A DNA stretch of 16,091 nt from Alphaproteobacteria bacterium. Lineage in GTDB: Bacteria; Pseudomonadota; Alphaproteobacteria; Rhodospirillales; Magnetospirillaceae. The notes under the pieces were generated by a model. The model made no database searches. It had not been told where the DNA came from and saw nothing but the letters and a program-made list of their open reading frames with translations. The stretch lies in the NCBI GenBank assembly GCA_015232485.1, contig JADFZP010000022.1:1-16091 (forward strand), written 5' to 3'. A program made the position numbers and the translations under genes. Each line of letters starts with the position of its first letter. The stretch's first letter is position 1. This document shows, one piece after another, positions 1 through 7,267 of the stretch.

Positions 1-705
1 CTGCAGCCCGCATTCCAGGGTCACCGCGACCGCCTGGGCGCGGTCGAGCCCGGCCAGCCGCGACGAGGCCCAGGCGATGGCCGTGGCGGCCAGGTTGAGC
101 GACAACACCACGGGTCCGACCGTGGCGCCGTGCTCGCCGAACAGGGCGGCGTTCGAGGCGAAGGTGAAGACCACGATGGCCGCGAACACGGCCACCGCGA
201 CCCGGCGCAAGGCCGGCTCGATCCGCTCGGCGAGCGAGGGCCGCCAGCCGCGCAGGGCCAGCGCGGCGGCCACCGGCAACCCGGTCGTCAGCACCATCGC
301 GCCCAGCGTCTGGGCGAAGGGAAAGGGAATGTCGCGCCCCTGCCCCAGCAGCGTCTCGCTGGCCACGGCGACCACCAGCGGCAGCGCCGCGACCGAGGCC
401 ACGGTGCTGATCGCCGTCACGGTGAGCGCCAGCGCCAAATCGCCACCGGCCAGCACGGTCAGCAAATTCGAGGTGATGCCGCCCGGACAGACGGCCAGCA
501 GGATCAGCCCCAGCGCGAAGGCCGGCTCAAGCTTCCACAACAGGATCAGCGCGACGGCCAGCGCCGGCAGGACCAGCATTTGGTTGGCCAGTCCAACGGC
601 CACCGGCCTGGGCCGCTCGATCAGCCGAACGAAATCGGCGGGCGCCAGCCGCAGGCCCACCGTGAACATGATCAAGGCGAGCCCAACGGGAAGGAGCGCC
701 GCCAT
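1..705 (-). CDS. Bile acid:sodium symporter (BASS) family transporter, 3' end cut by window edge
   Basis: The reading frame is open from the ATG at 705-703 to the left edge of the window (235 codons, no stop). The product is very hydrophobic, with about seven to eight predicted membrane segments. It carries two wordings typical of the BASS/SBF family: CPGGITSNLLT followed by a GD motif (about residues 74-90), and ECGLQ just before the cut (residues 231-235), matching the E-x-G-x-Q Na+-site region of the family. Family members couple Na+ entry to uptake of organic anions; the substrate here cannot be told. The start is chosen because the ATG overlaps the stop of the upstream cytochrome gene (TGATG), which suggests translational coupling, and because the protein then begins directly with the first membrane helix. 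About 60-90 C-terminal residues are expected to lie outside the window. Confidence 0.85.
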   Translation of the reverse strand, partial: MAALLPVGLALIMFTVGLRLAPADFVRLIERPRPVAVGLANQMLVLPALAVALILLWKLEPAFALGLILLAVCPGGITSNLLTVLAGGDLALALTVTAISTVASVAALPLVVAVASETLLGQGRDIPFPFAQTLGAMVLTTGLPVAAALALRGWRPSLAERIEPALRRVAVAVFAAIVVFTFASNAALFGEHGATVGPVVLSLNLAATAIAWASSRLAGLDRAQAVAVTLECGLQ

Positions 706-1367
706 CAGTCGTCGAGGACCGACAGATGGGCCAACATGTCGCGCATCTGCTCGGCGGTCAGCTTGGCGAACAAATCCTCGCGGTCGGGGTGTTCGCCCTT
801 GGCGGTCTTGTAGCGCTGTATCTGGGCGTCGAGATAGGGCGTGTGCTGGCCGGCCAGCCGCGGCTTGTTGCCCCGCCCCTCGCCCGCCTTGCCGTGGCAG
901 ACGGCGCAGTCCGACGCGTAAAGCCGCCCGCCCGCCTCGACATCGCCCGGCGCGCGGGGAATCTGCAAGGTCCGCTTGGCCTGCTGCAAGCGTTCAAGGC
1001 CGTCGATCGGCCCCGCGATCTCGGGCAGCCGGGTCTGCAACTCGATGGCGGCGAGGAAACCCGAAATGTCGACCAGGTCGCGCTCGGGCAATTCCCGCTC
1101 GTGGGTGTAGGGGATCATCGGGATGTTTTCCCGCTTGCGAACCTTGAACAGGCGAAGCTGATCGGCGAGATACGCGGCGGGCAGCCCCGACAGCCGCGGA
1201 TAGACCCCACCGCCGCCGCCCTGGCCGAACTCGCCGTGGCAGGTGGCGCAGACCATCATGATCTGCTTGGCGTTGAACGCGTCGAACGCCACCGGCGCCG
1301 GTTCGTCGGCCCGCACGGCCGACGCCAAGCCCCACACGGCCAATGCCGCGACCGCGATAGTTCGCAT
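705..1367 (-). CDS. Periplasmic two-haem cytochrome c (cytochrome c4-like)
   Basis: The protein has 220 residues. It has an N-terminal signal peptide (residues 1-20, ending AVRA before DEP) and two class I haem-binding motifs, CATCH (40-44) and CAVCH (154-158), each opening a domain of about 100 residues. That duplicated layout is that of cytochrome c4, a periplasmic electron carrier to terminal oxidases or reductases. In domain 1, Met84 (IPMIP) is a credible sixth haem ligand. In domain 2 the equivalent stretch (about 190-200) has no Met, and His193 lies near that position, so haem 2 may be His/His or five-coordinate. The start has a good ribosome site (GGAG, 5 bases upstream). The gene lies 65 bases after the TlpA-like gene and shares one base with the symporter gene. 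An FNR/FixK-like box centred 62 bases upstream of the start suggests oxygen- or NO-dependent control. Confidence 0.88.
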   Translation of the reverse strand: MRTIAVAALAVWGLASAVRADEPAPVAFDAFNAKQIMMVCATCHGEFGQGGGGGVYPRLSGLPAAYLADQLRLFKVRKRENIPMIPYTHERELPERDLVDISGFLAAIELQTRLPEIAGPIDGLERLQQAKRTLQIPRAPGDVEAGGRLYASDCAVCHGKAGEGRGNKPRLAGQHTPYLDAQIQRYKTAKGEHPDREDLFAKLTAEQMRDMLAHLSVLDD

Positions 1368-1422
1368 GCCCGCTCCGTCGTCGATGATGCGGAGAGGCTA
1401 GCGCGGCCCTCGGTGGCGGGCA

Positions 1423-1436
1423 TTGACGATCATCAA
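1423..1436 (-). promoter_or_regulatory. FNR/FixK/DNR-type box upstream of the cytochrome c gene
   Basis: On the minus strand the site reads TTGATGATCGTCAA, one mismatch from the FNR consensus TTGAT-N4-ATCAA and within the range of FixK/DNR sites. It overlaps the last codons and stop of the TlpA-like gene. A weak -10 candidate, TAGCCT, lies at 1400-1395, which would put the start of transcription near 1388. The box centre (1429.5) would then sit exactly at -41.5, the position of class II CRP/FNR activation. The box is seen directly; the -10 and start point are inference. Confidence 0.5.
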
Positions 1437-1930
1437 TCGGAGGGTTTGAGCGCGCGATCGAGCAGGGCCGCCCCCTCGCCGGTCTCCCAGTCGAGCGGGC
1501 CGATCACGCGGGCGATCTCGCGCCCCTGGCGATCGAGCAGGATCGAGGTGGGCAGCATTTCGACGCCCAGGCCGATCGCCACCACCCGCTCGGGATCGAC
1601 ACGGATCGGCAGGGCGCGCACGCCCTGCTGGGCGTAGAACCGCTCGACCACCGGCCGTCCGGCCCGGTCGACGGCCAGCGGCAGCACCACCAGCCCCTCG
1701 GCCCGCCGCGCCTCGGCCACCCGGTCGAGCATCGGGAATTCCGCCCGGCACGGCGCGCACCACGTCGCCCAGACATTGAGCAGCACCACGTTGCCCCTCC
1801 ATTCCGCGACCAGGGCCTCGGCGATGGCCGGCAAGGGGCGCGGCGCGTCATGCCAAGCGATCGCCGCCGCCCAGGCGTGGCCGGCCCAGAATAGGCCGAC
1901 CAGAAAGGCGAGCGCGCGGGGCGCGATCAT
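1433..1930 (-). CDS. TlpA/ResA-like periplasmic thiol:disulfide oxidoreductase
   Basis: The protein has 165 residues. An N-terminal hydrophobic signal or anchor segment (about 5-22) is followed by a thioredoxin fold. The active site WCAPC spans residues 57-61 (Cys58, Cys61), and the cis-proline loop is at MLPT (125-128, Pro127). TlpA/ResA proteins reduce disulfides in the periplasm and often keep the CxxCH cysteines of apocytochromes reduced before haem attachment. That fits the cytochrome c gene lying directly downstream, but the partner is inferred. The ATG at 1930 overlaps the stop of the upstream GAF gene (ATGA, 4 bases), which fixes the start and implies translational coupling. The same frame stays open further upstream, but that extension is only the other frame of the GAF gene. 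Confidence 0.85.
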   Translation of the reverse strand: MIAPRALAFLVGLFWAGHAWAAAIAWHDAPRPLPAIAEALVAEWRGNVVLLNVWATWCAPCRAEFPMLDRVAEARRAEGLVVLPLAVDRAGRPVVERFYAQQGVRALPIRVDPERVVAIGLGVEMLPTSILLDRQGREIARVIGPLDWETGEGAALLDRALKPSD

Positions 1931-2445
1931 GACGTGGGCTGGGGGCGTTCCAGTTTGCGTCGCAGGCGCCGGGCCTCCATCAGGTCCATGACCACCGCCG
2001 CCAAATCCTGGAGAACCTGCGTCTGGGCCGGCGAAAGCGCCTGCCGCGCCCGGCGGTCGATCACGCACATGGTTCCCAGCGCGAAGCCCTCGGGGGTGAC
2101 CAGCGGCGCCCCCGCGTAGAAGCGGACGCCCGGCCGGTCGACGACCAGCGGGTTGGACGAGAATCGGGGGTCGGCGGCGGCGTCGGGAACCATGAACACG
2201 TCCGGGCCGAGAATGGCCCGCGCGCAGAACGCGACCTCGCGCGGGGTTTCGCGGACATCCAGACCGAAGGCCGATTTGAACCACTGCCGATGCCCATCGA
2301 CCAGCGAGACCAGCGCGATCGGCACGCCGAAGATGTTCGCGGCGATTCGCGTGATGCGGTCGTAGGTCTCTTCGAAATCGGTGTCCAGAATGCCGTAATT
2401 GATCAGGGCGGCCAAGCGATCGGCCTCGTTCGGAGGAATTTCCAT
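1927..2445 (-). CDS. Stand-alone GAF-domain sensor protein
   Basis: The protein has 172 residues. Nearly all of it is one GAF domain with an N-terminal lead of the kind ILDTDFEETYDRI (about 19-31). Further typical wording is LVSLVDGHRQWFKS (about 45-58) and FCARAI (about 72-77). This GAF type usually forms the N-terminal sensory part of histidine kinases or diguanylate cyclases. Here no output domain follows: the protein ends after a short charged helix (about 150-172). It may bind a small ligand and act on another protein. The start is supported by AGGGAGAG about 7 bases upstream. It is the first gene of the minus-strand run GAF, TlpA, cytochrome c, symporter, and is divergent from the COQ10/RatA gene. 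Confidence 0.85.
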   Translation of the reverse strand: MEIPPNEADRLAALINYGILDTDFEETYDRITRIAANIFGVPIALVSLVDGHRQWFKSAFGLDVRETPREVAFCARAILGPDVFMVPDAAADPRFSSNPLVVDRPGVRFYAGAPLVTPEGFALGTMCVIDRRARQALSPAQTQVLQDLAAVVMDLMEARRLRRKLERPQPTS

Positions 2446-2534
2446 GGCCGGACTCTCCCTTGCGGCGACAGGCGATCAGCATACCAAGCGTCGCCCGAAA
2501 GAGTTAGCCTGATGTCGCGCCTGGGAGGGGAGCG

Positions 2535-2966
2535 ATGAAGGGAAGCTATCGGCTGGTCACGGCGGATCTGCCGCGGGCGGCGGTGTTCGCGCTGGTCTCC
2601 GACATCGAGGGGTATCCGGCCTTCGTGCCGGGCTGCGTCGCCACCCGCATCCTGGCCAAGGACGGCGCGACCTGGACCGTCGACAACGTGTTCGGCCTGG
2701 GGCCGGTGCGCGCCCGCTTCACCACGACCGCCCAGGTGACGCCACCGGATTCGCTCGACATCGTCTCGCGCGACGGGCCGTGGCGGCTGTTCGAAATGCG
2801 CTGGCGCATCGAGGCGCTGCCCGCCGGCTGCGCCATCCGCCTCGACTGGCGGGCCGAGCCGCGACTGGGCGGCTTGGGCCAAATCGGGCGCCTGCTGCTG
2901 CCCGATTTCGAACGCCGCGTCGTCGAAGCCTTCGCGCGCAGGGCGCGCGCCCTCAGGCCCGCTTGA
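2535..2966 (+). CDS. COQ10/RatA-type START-fold ubiquinone-binding protein
   Basis: The protein has 143 residues, the usual length of the bacterial COQ10/RatA (SRPBCC, polyketide cyclase-like) family. Family wording includes VSDIEGYPAFVPGC (about 21-34) near the N-terminus and the C-terminal helix LLPDFERRVVEAFARRA. In the family, COQ10 binds ubiquinone and supports its use in respiration. The same family includes E. coli RatA, described as an inhibitor of ribosome subunit joining, so automatic annotation as a toxin is possible; the chaperone-like role fits an alphaproteobacterium better. A strong ribosome site (GGGAGGGGAG) precedes the ATG. The gene is divergent from the GAF gene across 89 bases, and its 3' end overlaps the convergent chemoreceptor gene by 14 bases. 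Confidence 0.85.
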   Translation: MKGSYRLVTADLPRAAVFALVSDIEGYPAFVPGCVATRILAKDGATWTVDNVFGLGPVRARFTTTAQVTPPDSLDIVSRDGPWRLFEMRWRIEALPAGCAIRLDWRAEPRLGGLGQIGRLLLPDFERRVVEAFARRARALRPA

Positions 2967-5055
2967 CCTCGGCCAGGAAGCTTTCGACGGTTCCCTTCAG
3001 CAACTCGCCCTGACGGCCGAGTTCGCGCGCCGAATCCATCACGCGGCCCGATGCCGCCCCGGTCTCGTCGGCGGATTTGCCGACCATCGCGAGATTGCGG
3101 GTGACTTCGCCCGCGCCGGCCGCCGCCTGCTCGACGCTGCTGGCGATCTCGCGGGTCGCGGCGCCCTGCTCGTCCACCGCCACCGCGATATGCGCGGTGA
3201 TCTCGCTGATTTCCGCGATCGTCCGCCCGATGTCCTGGATGGCCTGGACCGCCTGGGTGGTGGCGCCCTGGATCGATCCGATCTTGGTCTCGATCTGCTC
3301 GGTGGCGCGCGCCGTCTGGCTGGCGAGGTTCTTGACCTCCGAGGCGACCACCGCGAAGCCCTTGCCGGCCTCGCCGGCCCGCGCCGCCTCGATGGTGGCG
3401 TTCAGCGCCAAAAGATTGGTCTGGCTGGCGATGTCGGTGATCAGGCCGACCACCTCGCCGATTTCCTGGGCCGAGACGGCCAGGCTGCGCACCTCGGCGT
3501 GGGTGCGATCGGCCTCGGCGACCGCGCGGGCGGCGATGTCGGTCGAGGTTGACACTTGGCGCCCGATCTCGCGGATCGAGGCCGACAACTGCTCGGCCGC
3601 CGACGCGGCGCCCTGCACGCTGCCCGCCGCGCGATCGGCGGCCCCCGTCACCGACCCGACCTGCCGCTTGGCGGAGTCGGCGGAGGCCGACATCGAGCCC
3701 GCCGTGTCGGTCATCCCGCCGACCGCCGAGGCGAGCTTGTCCAGCACCTCGGACACCTTGGCCTCGAATCCGCTGGCCAGACTTTCGACCTTGGCCGCAT
3801 GACTCAGGCGCGCCTGCGCTTCCGCCTTTTGCCGCTCGGCCAGTTCGGCGTTGTGGAGCATGTTGTCCTTGAACACCTGGACCGCCCGGGCCATGTGCCC
3901 GACCTCGTCGCCGCGCCCGACGGCCGCGATCTCGATCGACAGATCGCCCGACGACAGCCGGGTCATCTGGGTGGTCAGCGCGGCCAGCGGATCGACCAGC
4001 CGCCTGCGGATGAACAGCCCGCCGCCGATCATCACCACCACCGCGACGGCCAGCACGCCGGCCTCGATCATCAGCGAGCGCAGGGCGCGCGACGCCAGTT
4101 GGGCGGCATGCGCCTCGCTGGCTTGGCCGGCGGCGTAGGCGATGTCGAGTTGCGATTGAAGCTGCGGATTGGTCTTTTCGACCCACTCGCCACCGGGAAC
4201 CGGGAAGGTGGCGCCCTCGGCGCCGGCCTTGACGCTGTCGTCGACCAGCTTGGCGAGCCCATCGAAATAGCCCTTGCGACCGGCGCCGATGGCGTCCTTC
4301 AGCGAAGCCGGCAGCGACTCGTCGGCGGTGAATGGGGCGAGCAACCGCCACAGGTAATCCATCTGCGCCCGCCATTCGGCGATCTTCTTCTGGGTCTCGG
4401 CGGGAAACGCCTTGCCGGCCGAGATGGCGCCGCCGGCCGCTTGGCGCTCGAGCCCCGACACGATGCGCATGTCCCAGCCGATCTGCTTGATCACGGCGAG
4501 GTTCATCATCGTGGAATCCATGGCGCCGCCGGCCACGTTGACCGCCACCCAGAAGGCTTGCGCGGCGTTGACCAGCGACGTCATCGCCGGCACGTAGCCC
4601 TTGAGCAGTTCGGGGTCGCGTTCGGCCTTGGGCTTGGCCAGGGCGGCGTCGGCCTTCTTGCGAATGGCGTCGGCCGTGGCGAAGGCCTTCTCCATTCCGC
4701 TCACCAGCGCCTCGCGCCCCGGCAGCGCGACATCGCGCAACTGCCCGAACGCCTCGGGAACGGTGTCGACGGCCGCCTTGCGGTGACGAGCGATCTTATC
4801 CAGCACGTCGCGCCCGGCCGGCGCCTCGGCCTGCAGGGCGCCATTGGTGACGACCCGTTCGAGCAGCACGTCCACCACTCCGGCGAGCAATCGATTCGAG
4901 GCCGCGTTGCTAGCCTCCTGCACACGAATCGCGGTGTGGTTGCTCAACGACTGCCAACCGCCGACCAGCAGCACCATGGCGAGAATGGCCGAAAGCAGGC
5001 CAAGAACCACCAAGATGGTCGCGCGGATGGTCAGTCCGTCAGTCGTCTGGCTCAT
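2953..5055 (-). CDS. Methyl-accepting chemotaxis protein with a large periplasmic sensor domain
   Basis: The protein has 700 residues. In order it has a first membrane helix (about 10-36), a periplasmic region of about 290 residues (37-325), a second membrane helix (about 328-350), a HAMP domain (about 350-402), and a long coiled-coil signalling domain (about 430-690). The conserved hairpin tip is at about 536-577 (TDIASQTNLLALNATIEAAR, then GKGFAVVASEVKNLA). Such receptors pass ligand binding to CheA/CheW. The periplasmic region is Ala/Lys-rich and helical, and I do not recognise its ligand class. There is no C-terminal CheR-binding pentapeptide; the protein ends AEVKRA. The ATG at 5055 is chosen because GGGGGAAG lies just upstream; an in-frame codon at 5097 would add 14 residues ahead of the helix and lacks such a site. 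It stands alone as a transcription unit. Confidence 0.93.
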   Translation of the reverse strand: MSQTTDGLTIRATILVVLGLLSAILAMVLLVGGWQSLSNHTAIRVQEASNAASNRLLAGVVDVLLERVVTNGALQAEAPAGRDVLDKIARHRKAAVDTVPEAFGQLRDVALPGREALVSGMEKAFATADAIRKKADAALAKPKAERDPELLKGYVPAMTSLVNAAQAFWVAVNVAGGAMDSTMMNLAVIKQIGWDMRIVSGLERQAAGGAISAGKAFPAETQKKIAEWRAQMDYLWRLLAPFTADESLPASLKDAIGAGRKGYFDGLAKLVDDSVKAGAEGATFPVPGGEWVEKTNPQLQSQLDIAYAAGQASEAHAAQLASRALRSLMIEAGVLAVAVVVMIGGGLFIRRRLVDPLAALTTQMTRLSSGDLSIEIAAVGRGDEVGHMARAVQVFKDNMLHNAELAERQKAEAQARLSHAAKVESLASGFEAKVSEVLDKLASAVGGMTDTAGSMSASADSAKRQVGSVTGAADRAAGSVQGAASAAEQLSASIREIGRQVSTSTDIAARAVAEADRTHAEVRSLAVSAQEIGEVVGLITDIASQTNLLALNATIEAARAGEAGKGFAVVASEVKNLASQTARATEQIETKIGSIQGATTQAVQAIQDIGRTIAEISEITAHIAVAVDEQGAATREIASSVEQAAAGAGEVTRNLAMVGKSADETGAASGRVMDSARELGRQGELLKGTVESFLAEVKRA

Positions 5056-5128
5056 CGCTTCCCCCGATCGCACGCTCAATTTTAAGCAGAGTAGCACGCG
5101 ACCGTTTCGCCCATATTGGTTCTTTAGA

Positions 5129-5809
5129 TTAACAGGCGTAGGTTCCCAGCCGGCGTTCGAGCAGCCGGAACACTTGGACCAGGGCGAATGAAATCAGCAA
5201 ATACAGCACCCCCGCCGCCAGGAAGATTTCGATCGGCATGTAGGTGCGGGCGATCACCGTGCGGGCCGTGCCGGTCAGTTCCAGCAAGGTGATGGTGCTG
5301 GCCAGGGCCGAGCCCTTCAGCATCAGGATGACCTCGTTGGAATAGGCCGGCAGCGCGATGCGCACGGCGCGCGGCAGCACGATGCGACGCTGCGCCTGCC
5401 AGACGCCCATGCCCAGGCTGTGGGCCGCCTCGATCTCGCCGCGCGGCACCGCCTGGATGGCGCCGCGCAGGATTTCCGCGATATAGGCCGCCGTGTGCAG
5501 GGCCATGGTGATCAGCGCGCACCACCACGCGTCGCGCAGGATCGGCCAGAATATGCTGGCCCGCACCGCCTCGAATTGCGACAGGCCGTAATAGACCAGG
5601 AAAAGCTGGACCAAGAGCGGCGTGCCGCGGAAAAAGAAGATGTAGGCCCACGGCCCGGCGCGCAGCCACGGACGCGGCGAGCAGCGGGCCAGCGCCAGCG
5701 GAAAGGCCAGGGCCAGCCCGGCGAGGCTTGAGAACACCACCAGCTCGACGGTGAGCAAGGCGCCGTCGAGCAGCTTGGGCAGATTCTCGACGATCACCTC
5801 GAAGTTCAC
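5129..5809 (-). CDS. Polar amino-acid ABC transporter permease, HisM-like
   Basis: The protein has 226 residues and about five membrane helices, the usual size for HisM/ArtM-type permeases. It has the family motif FFRGTPLLVQLFLVYYG (59-75) and the cytoplasmic EAA loop (EAAHSLGMG, starting near residue 127), which contacts the ATPase. It pairs with the other permease of the operon to form the membrane channel. The start codon is GTG at 5809, within a 4-base GTGA overlap with the stop of the preceding permease gene, so it is probably translated by coupling. It is the last gene of the transporter operon; the 73 bases between it and the chemoreceptor gene show no clear terminator. Confidence 0.9.
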   Translation of the reverse strand: MNFEVIVENLPKLLDGALLTVELVVFSSLAGLALAFPLALARCSPRPWLRAGPWAYIFFFRGTPLLVQLFLVYYGLSQFEAVRASIFWPILRDAWWCALITMALHTAAYIAEILRGAIQAVPRGEIEAAHSLGMGVWQAQRRIVLPRAVRIALPAYSNEVILMLKGSALASTITLLELTGTARTVIARTYMPIEIFLAAGVLYLLISFALVQVFRLLERRLGTYAC

Positions 5810-6498
5810 GCCGTCCTCCGCGCGAAGCCGCGCGCCGCGCGCTTCTCCAGCAGCGCCAGCCCGGTCATCGCCGCCACCGTCAGGCCGAGATAGATCAGCG
5901 CCGCCGCCATGTAGAAGGTGAACGGCTCCTTGGTGTGGCTGACCGCGATGGCGCTTTTGCGCATCAACTCCTCAAGCCCGATCACCGAGATCAGCGCGGT
6001 GTCCTTGAGCAGAACCAGAAACAGATTTCCGAGGCCCGGCAGCGCCACCCGCCACGCCTGCGGCATCACGATGCGGATGAAGATGCGCCCGCTCCCCATG
6101 CCCAACGCCTGCGCCGCCTCGACATGGCCGTGCGGCACCGTCTGAAGCGCGCCGCGCAGCACCTCGGTGGCGTAGGCGCCGAAGGTCAGGCCGAGCGCGA
6201 TGGTGCCGGCGGTGAAGGCGTCGATCTCGACATAGGCGTCGATGCCGACCAACTCGGCCAGCATGGTCAGCACCTGCGAGGCGCCGAAATAGACCAGCAG
6301 CACGACCAGCAATTCCGGCACGCCCCGCACCACCGTGGTGTAGGTCGAGCCGGCCCAGCGCGCCGCCGCGTTGCGCGACGTCTTGGCCAGCGCGCCGGCC
6401 ATCCCCAGGGCCAGACCCACCCCCAGCGACGCGAAGGCGAGCTGGAGGGTGAGCAGGGTGCCGGCCAGAAGCTGATCGCCGAAGCCGTGCAGGTTCAT
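5806..6498 (-). CDS. Polar amino-acid ABC transporter permease, HisQ-like
   Basis: The protein has 230 residues and about five membrane helices. It has the HisQ/HisM-type motif VVRGVPELLVVLLVYFG (56-72) and the EAA loop EAAQALGMGSGRIFIR at 127-142. It forms the inner-membrane channel together with the downstream permease. The ATG at 6498 shares its A with the stop of the binding-protein gene (TGATG) and is preferred over the TTG one codon earlier. It overlaps the next permease by 4 bases. Order and coupling with its neighbours show one four-gene importer. Confidence 0.9.
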   Translation of the reverse strand: MNLHGFGDQLLAGTLLTLQLAFASLGVGLALGMAGALAKTSRNAAARWAGSTYTTVVRGVPELLVVLLVYFGASQVLTMLAELVGIDAYVEIDAFTAGTIALGLTFGAYATEVLRGALQTVPHGHVEAAQALGMGSGRIFIRIVMPQAWRVALPGLGNLFLVLLKDTALISVIGLEELMRKSAIAVSHTKEPFTFYMAAALIYLGLTVAAMTGLALLEKRAARGFARRTA

Positions 6499-7250
6499 CA
6501 ATAGATGCTGAACGGGAAGTACTTGGCGTTGATCTTCTCATAGGTGCCGTTGGCGCGGATCGCCGCCAGGGCGTCGTTCAGACGCTGGCGCAGCTTGTCG
6601 TCCTTCTTGCGCACCGCGATGCCGATCTTGTCGTCGTCGAACACCGGCTCGCCCTTGAACTCGAAGGCCTTGCCGGCGTCGCTTTTCAGCCATTCGTAAT
6701 TCACGAACTTGTCGCCCAGCACCCCGTCGAGCCGCCCGGCGGCGAGGTCGAGATAGGCGTTCTCCTGGGTGTCGTACAGCTTGACGGTGGCCGTCTTGCC
6801 CACCTTGTCCTCAAGCCAGGTGCCGGAAATGGTGGCGCGCTGGGCGCCCAGCACCTTGCCCTTCAACGCGTCGAGGGCCGGCGAGAAGGACGAAGCCTTG
6901 GGCGCGATGAACTGGAGCTTGTTGGTGTAGTAATGATCGGTGAAGGCGACCGCCTTCTTGCGCTCGTCGGTGATCGACATCGAGGCGACGATGGCGTCGA
7001 ACTTCTTTTGCACCAGGGCGGGAATGATGCCGTCCCAGTCCTGCGTGACGATGTCGCAGGTCACCTTCATCTCGGCGCACAGCGCCATGGCGATGTCGAC
7101 GTCGAAGCCGCCGACCTTGCCCTTCTCGTCGATCATGTTGAAGGGCGGATAGGCGCCCTCGGTGCCGATCTTCAGCTTGTCGGCGGCCGACGCCCCCGAG
7201 GCGAGGCCCAGCGCGAGCGCCAGGGCCGGCAGGATCTTGGTCAAACGCAT
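6498..7250 (-). CDS. Periplasmic basic/polar amino-acid binding protein (HisJ/ArgT-like)
   Basis: The protein has 250 residues. A signal peptide (1-22, ending ASA before ADK) is followed by a bacterial extracellular solute-binding protein family 3 domain. Matches to the HisJ/LAO group include IGTEGAYPPFN, GFDVDIAMALC, the ligand-loop serines and Arg in ASMSITDERKK, and the C-terminal NGTYEKINAKYF. The serines and Arg of that loop hold the carboxylate and amino groups of histidine, lysine or arginine in the known proteins, so a basic amino acid is the likely cargo; this is inference. The ATG at 7250 follows AAGGAGAG by about 9 bases. An upstream in-frame ATG at 7268 overlaps the ATPase stop codon, but using it would put the ribosome site inside the gene. 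Confidence 0.92.
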   Translation of the reverse strand: MRLTKILPALALALGLASGASAADKLKIGTEGAYPPFNMIDEKGKVGGFDVDIAMALCAEMKVTCDIVTQDWDGIIPALVQKKFDAIVASMSITDERKKAVAFTDHYYTNKLQFIAPKASSFSPALDALKGKVLGAQRATISGTWLEDKVGKTATVKLYDTQENAYLDLAAGRLDGVLGDKFVNYEWLKSDAGKAFEFKGEPVFDDDKIGIAVRKKDDKLRQRLNDALAAIRANGTYEKINAKYFPFSIY

Positions 7251-7267
7251 GAACGATCTCTCCTTCA

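Noticed and set aside
1433..2482. A single 349-codon minus-strand frame as one protein
   Set aside because: Only its last 165 residues look like protein (thioredoxin). The rest is the wrong frame of the GAF gene, whose own frame gives a clean domain and an ATGA junction.
3556..5085. Open frame of about 500 codons on the plus strand
   Set aside because: It is antisense to the chemoreceptor gene, has low-complexity composition and no recognisable domain.
5070..5099. Direct repeat GCACGC at 5070-5075 and 5094-5099
   Set aside because: Six bases in GC-rich DNA is expected by chance, and no further copies are nearby.
5100..5128. Flagellar sigma28-like promoter ahead of the chemoreceptor gene
   Set aside because: TAAAGAAC on the minus strand fits the -35 half, but no GCCGATAA-like element follows at 11-12 bases.
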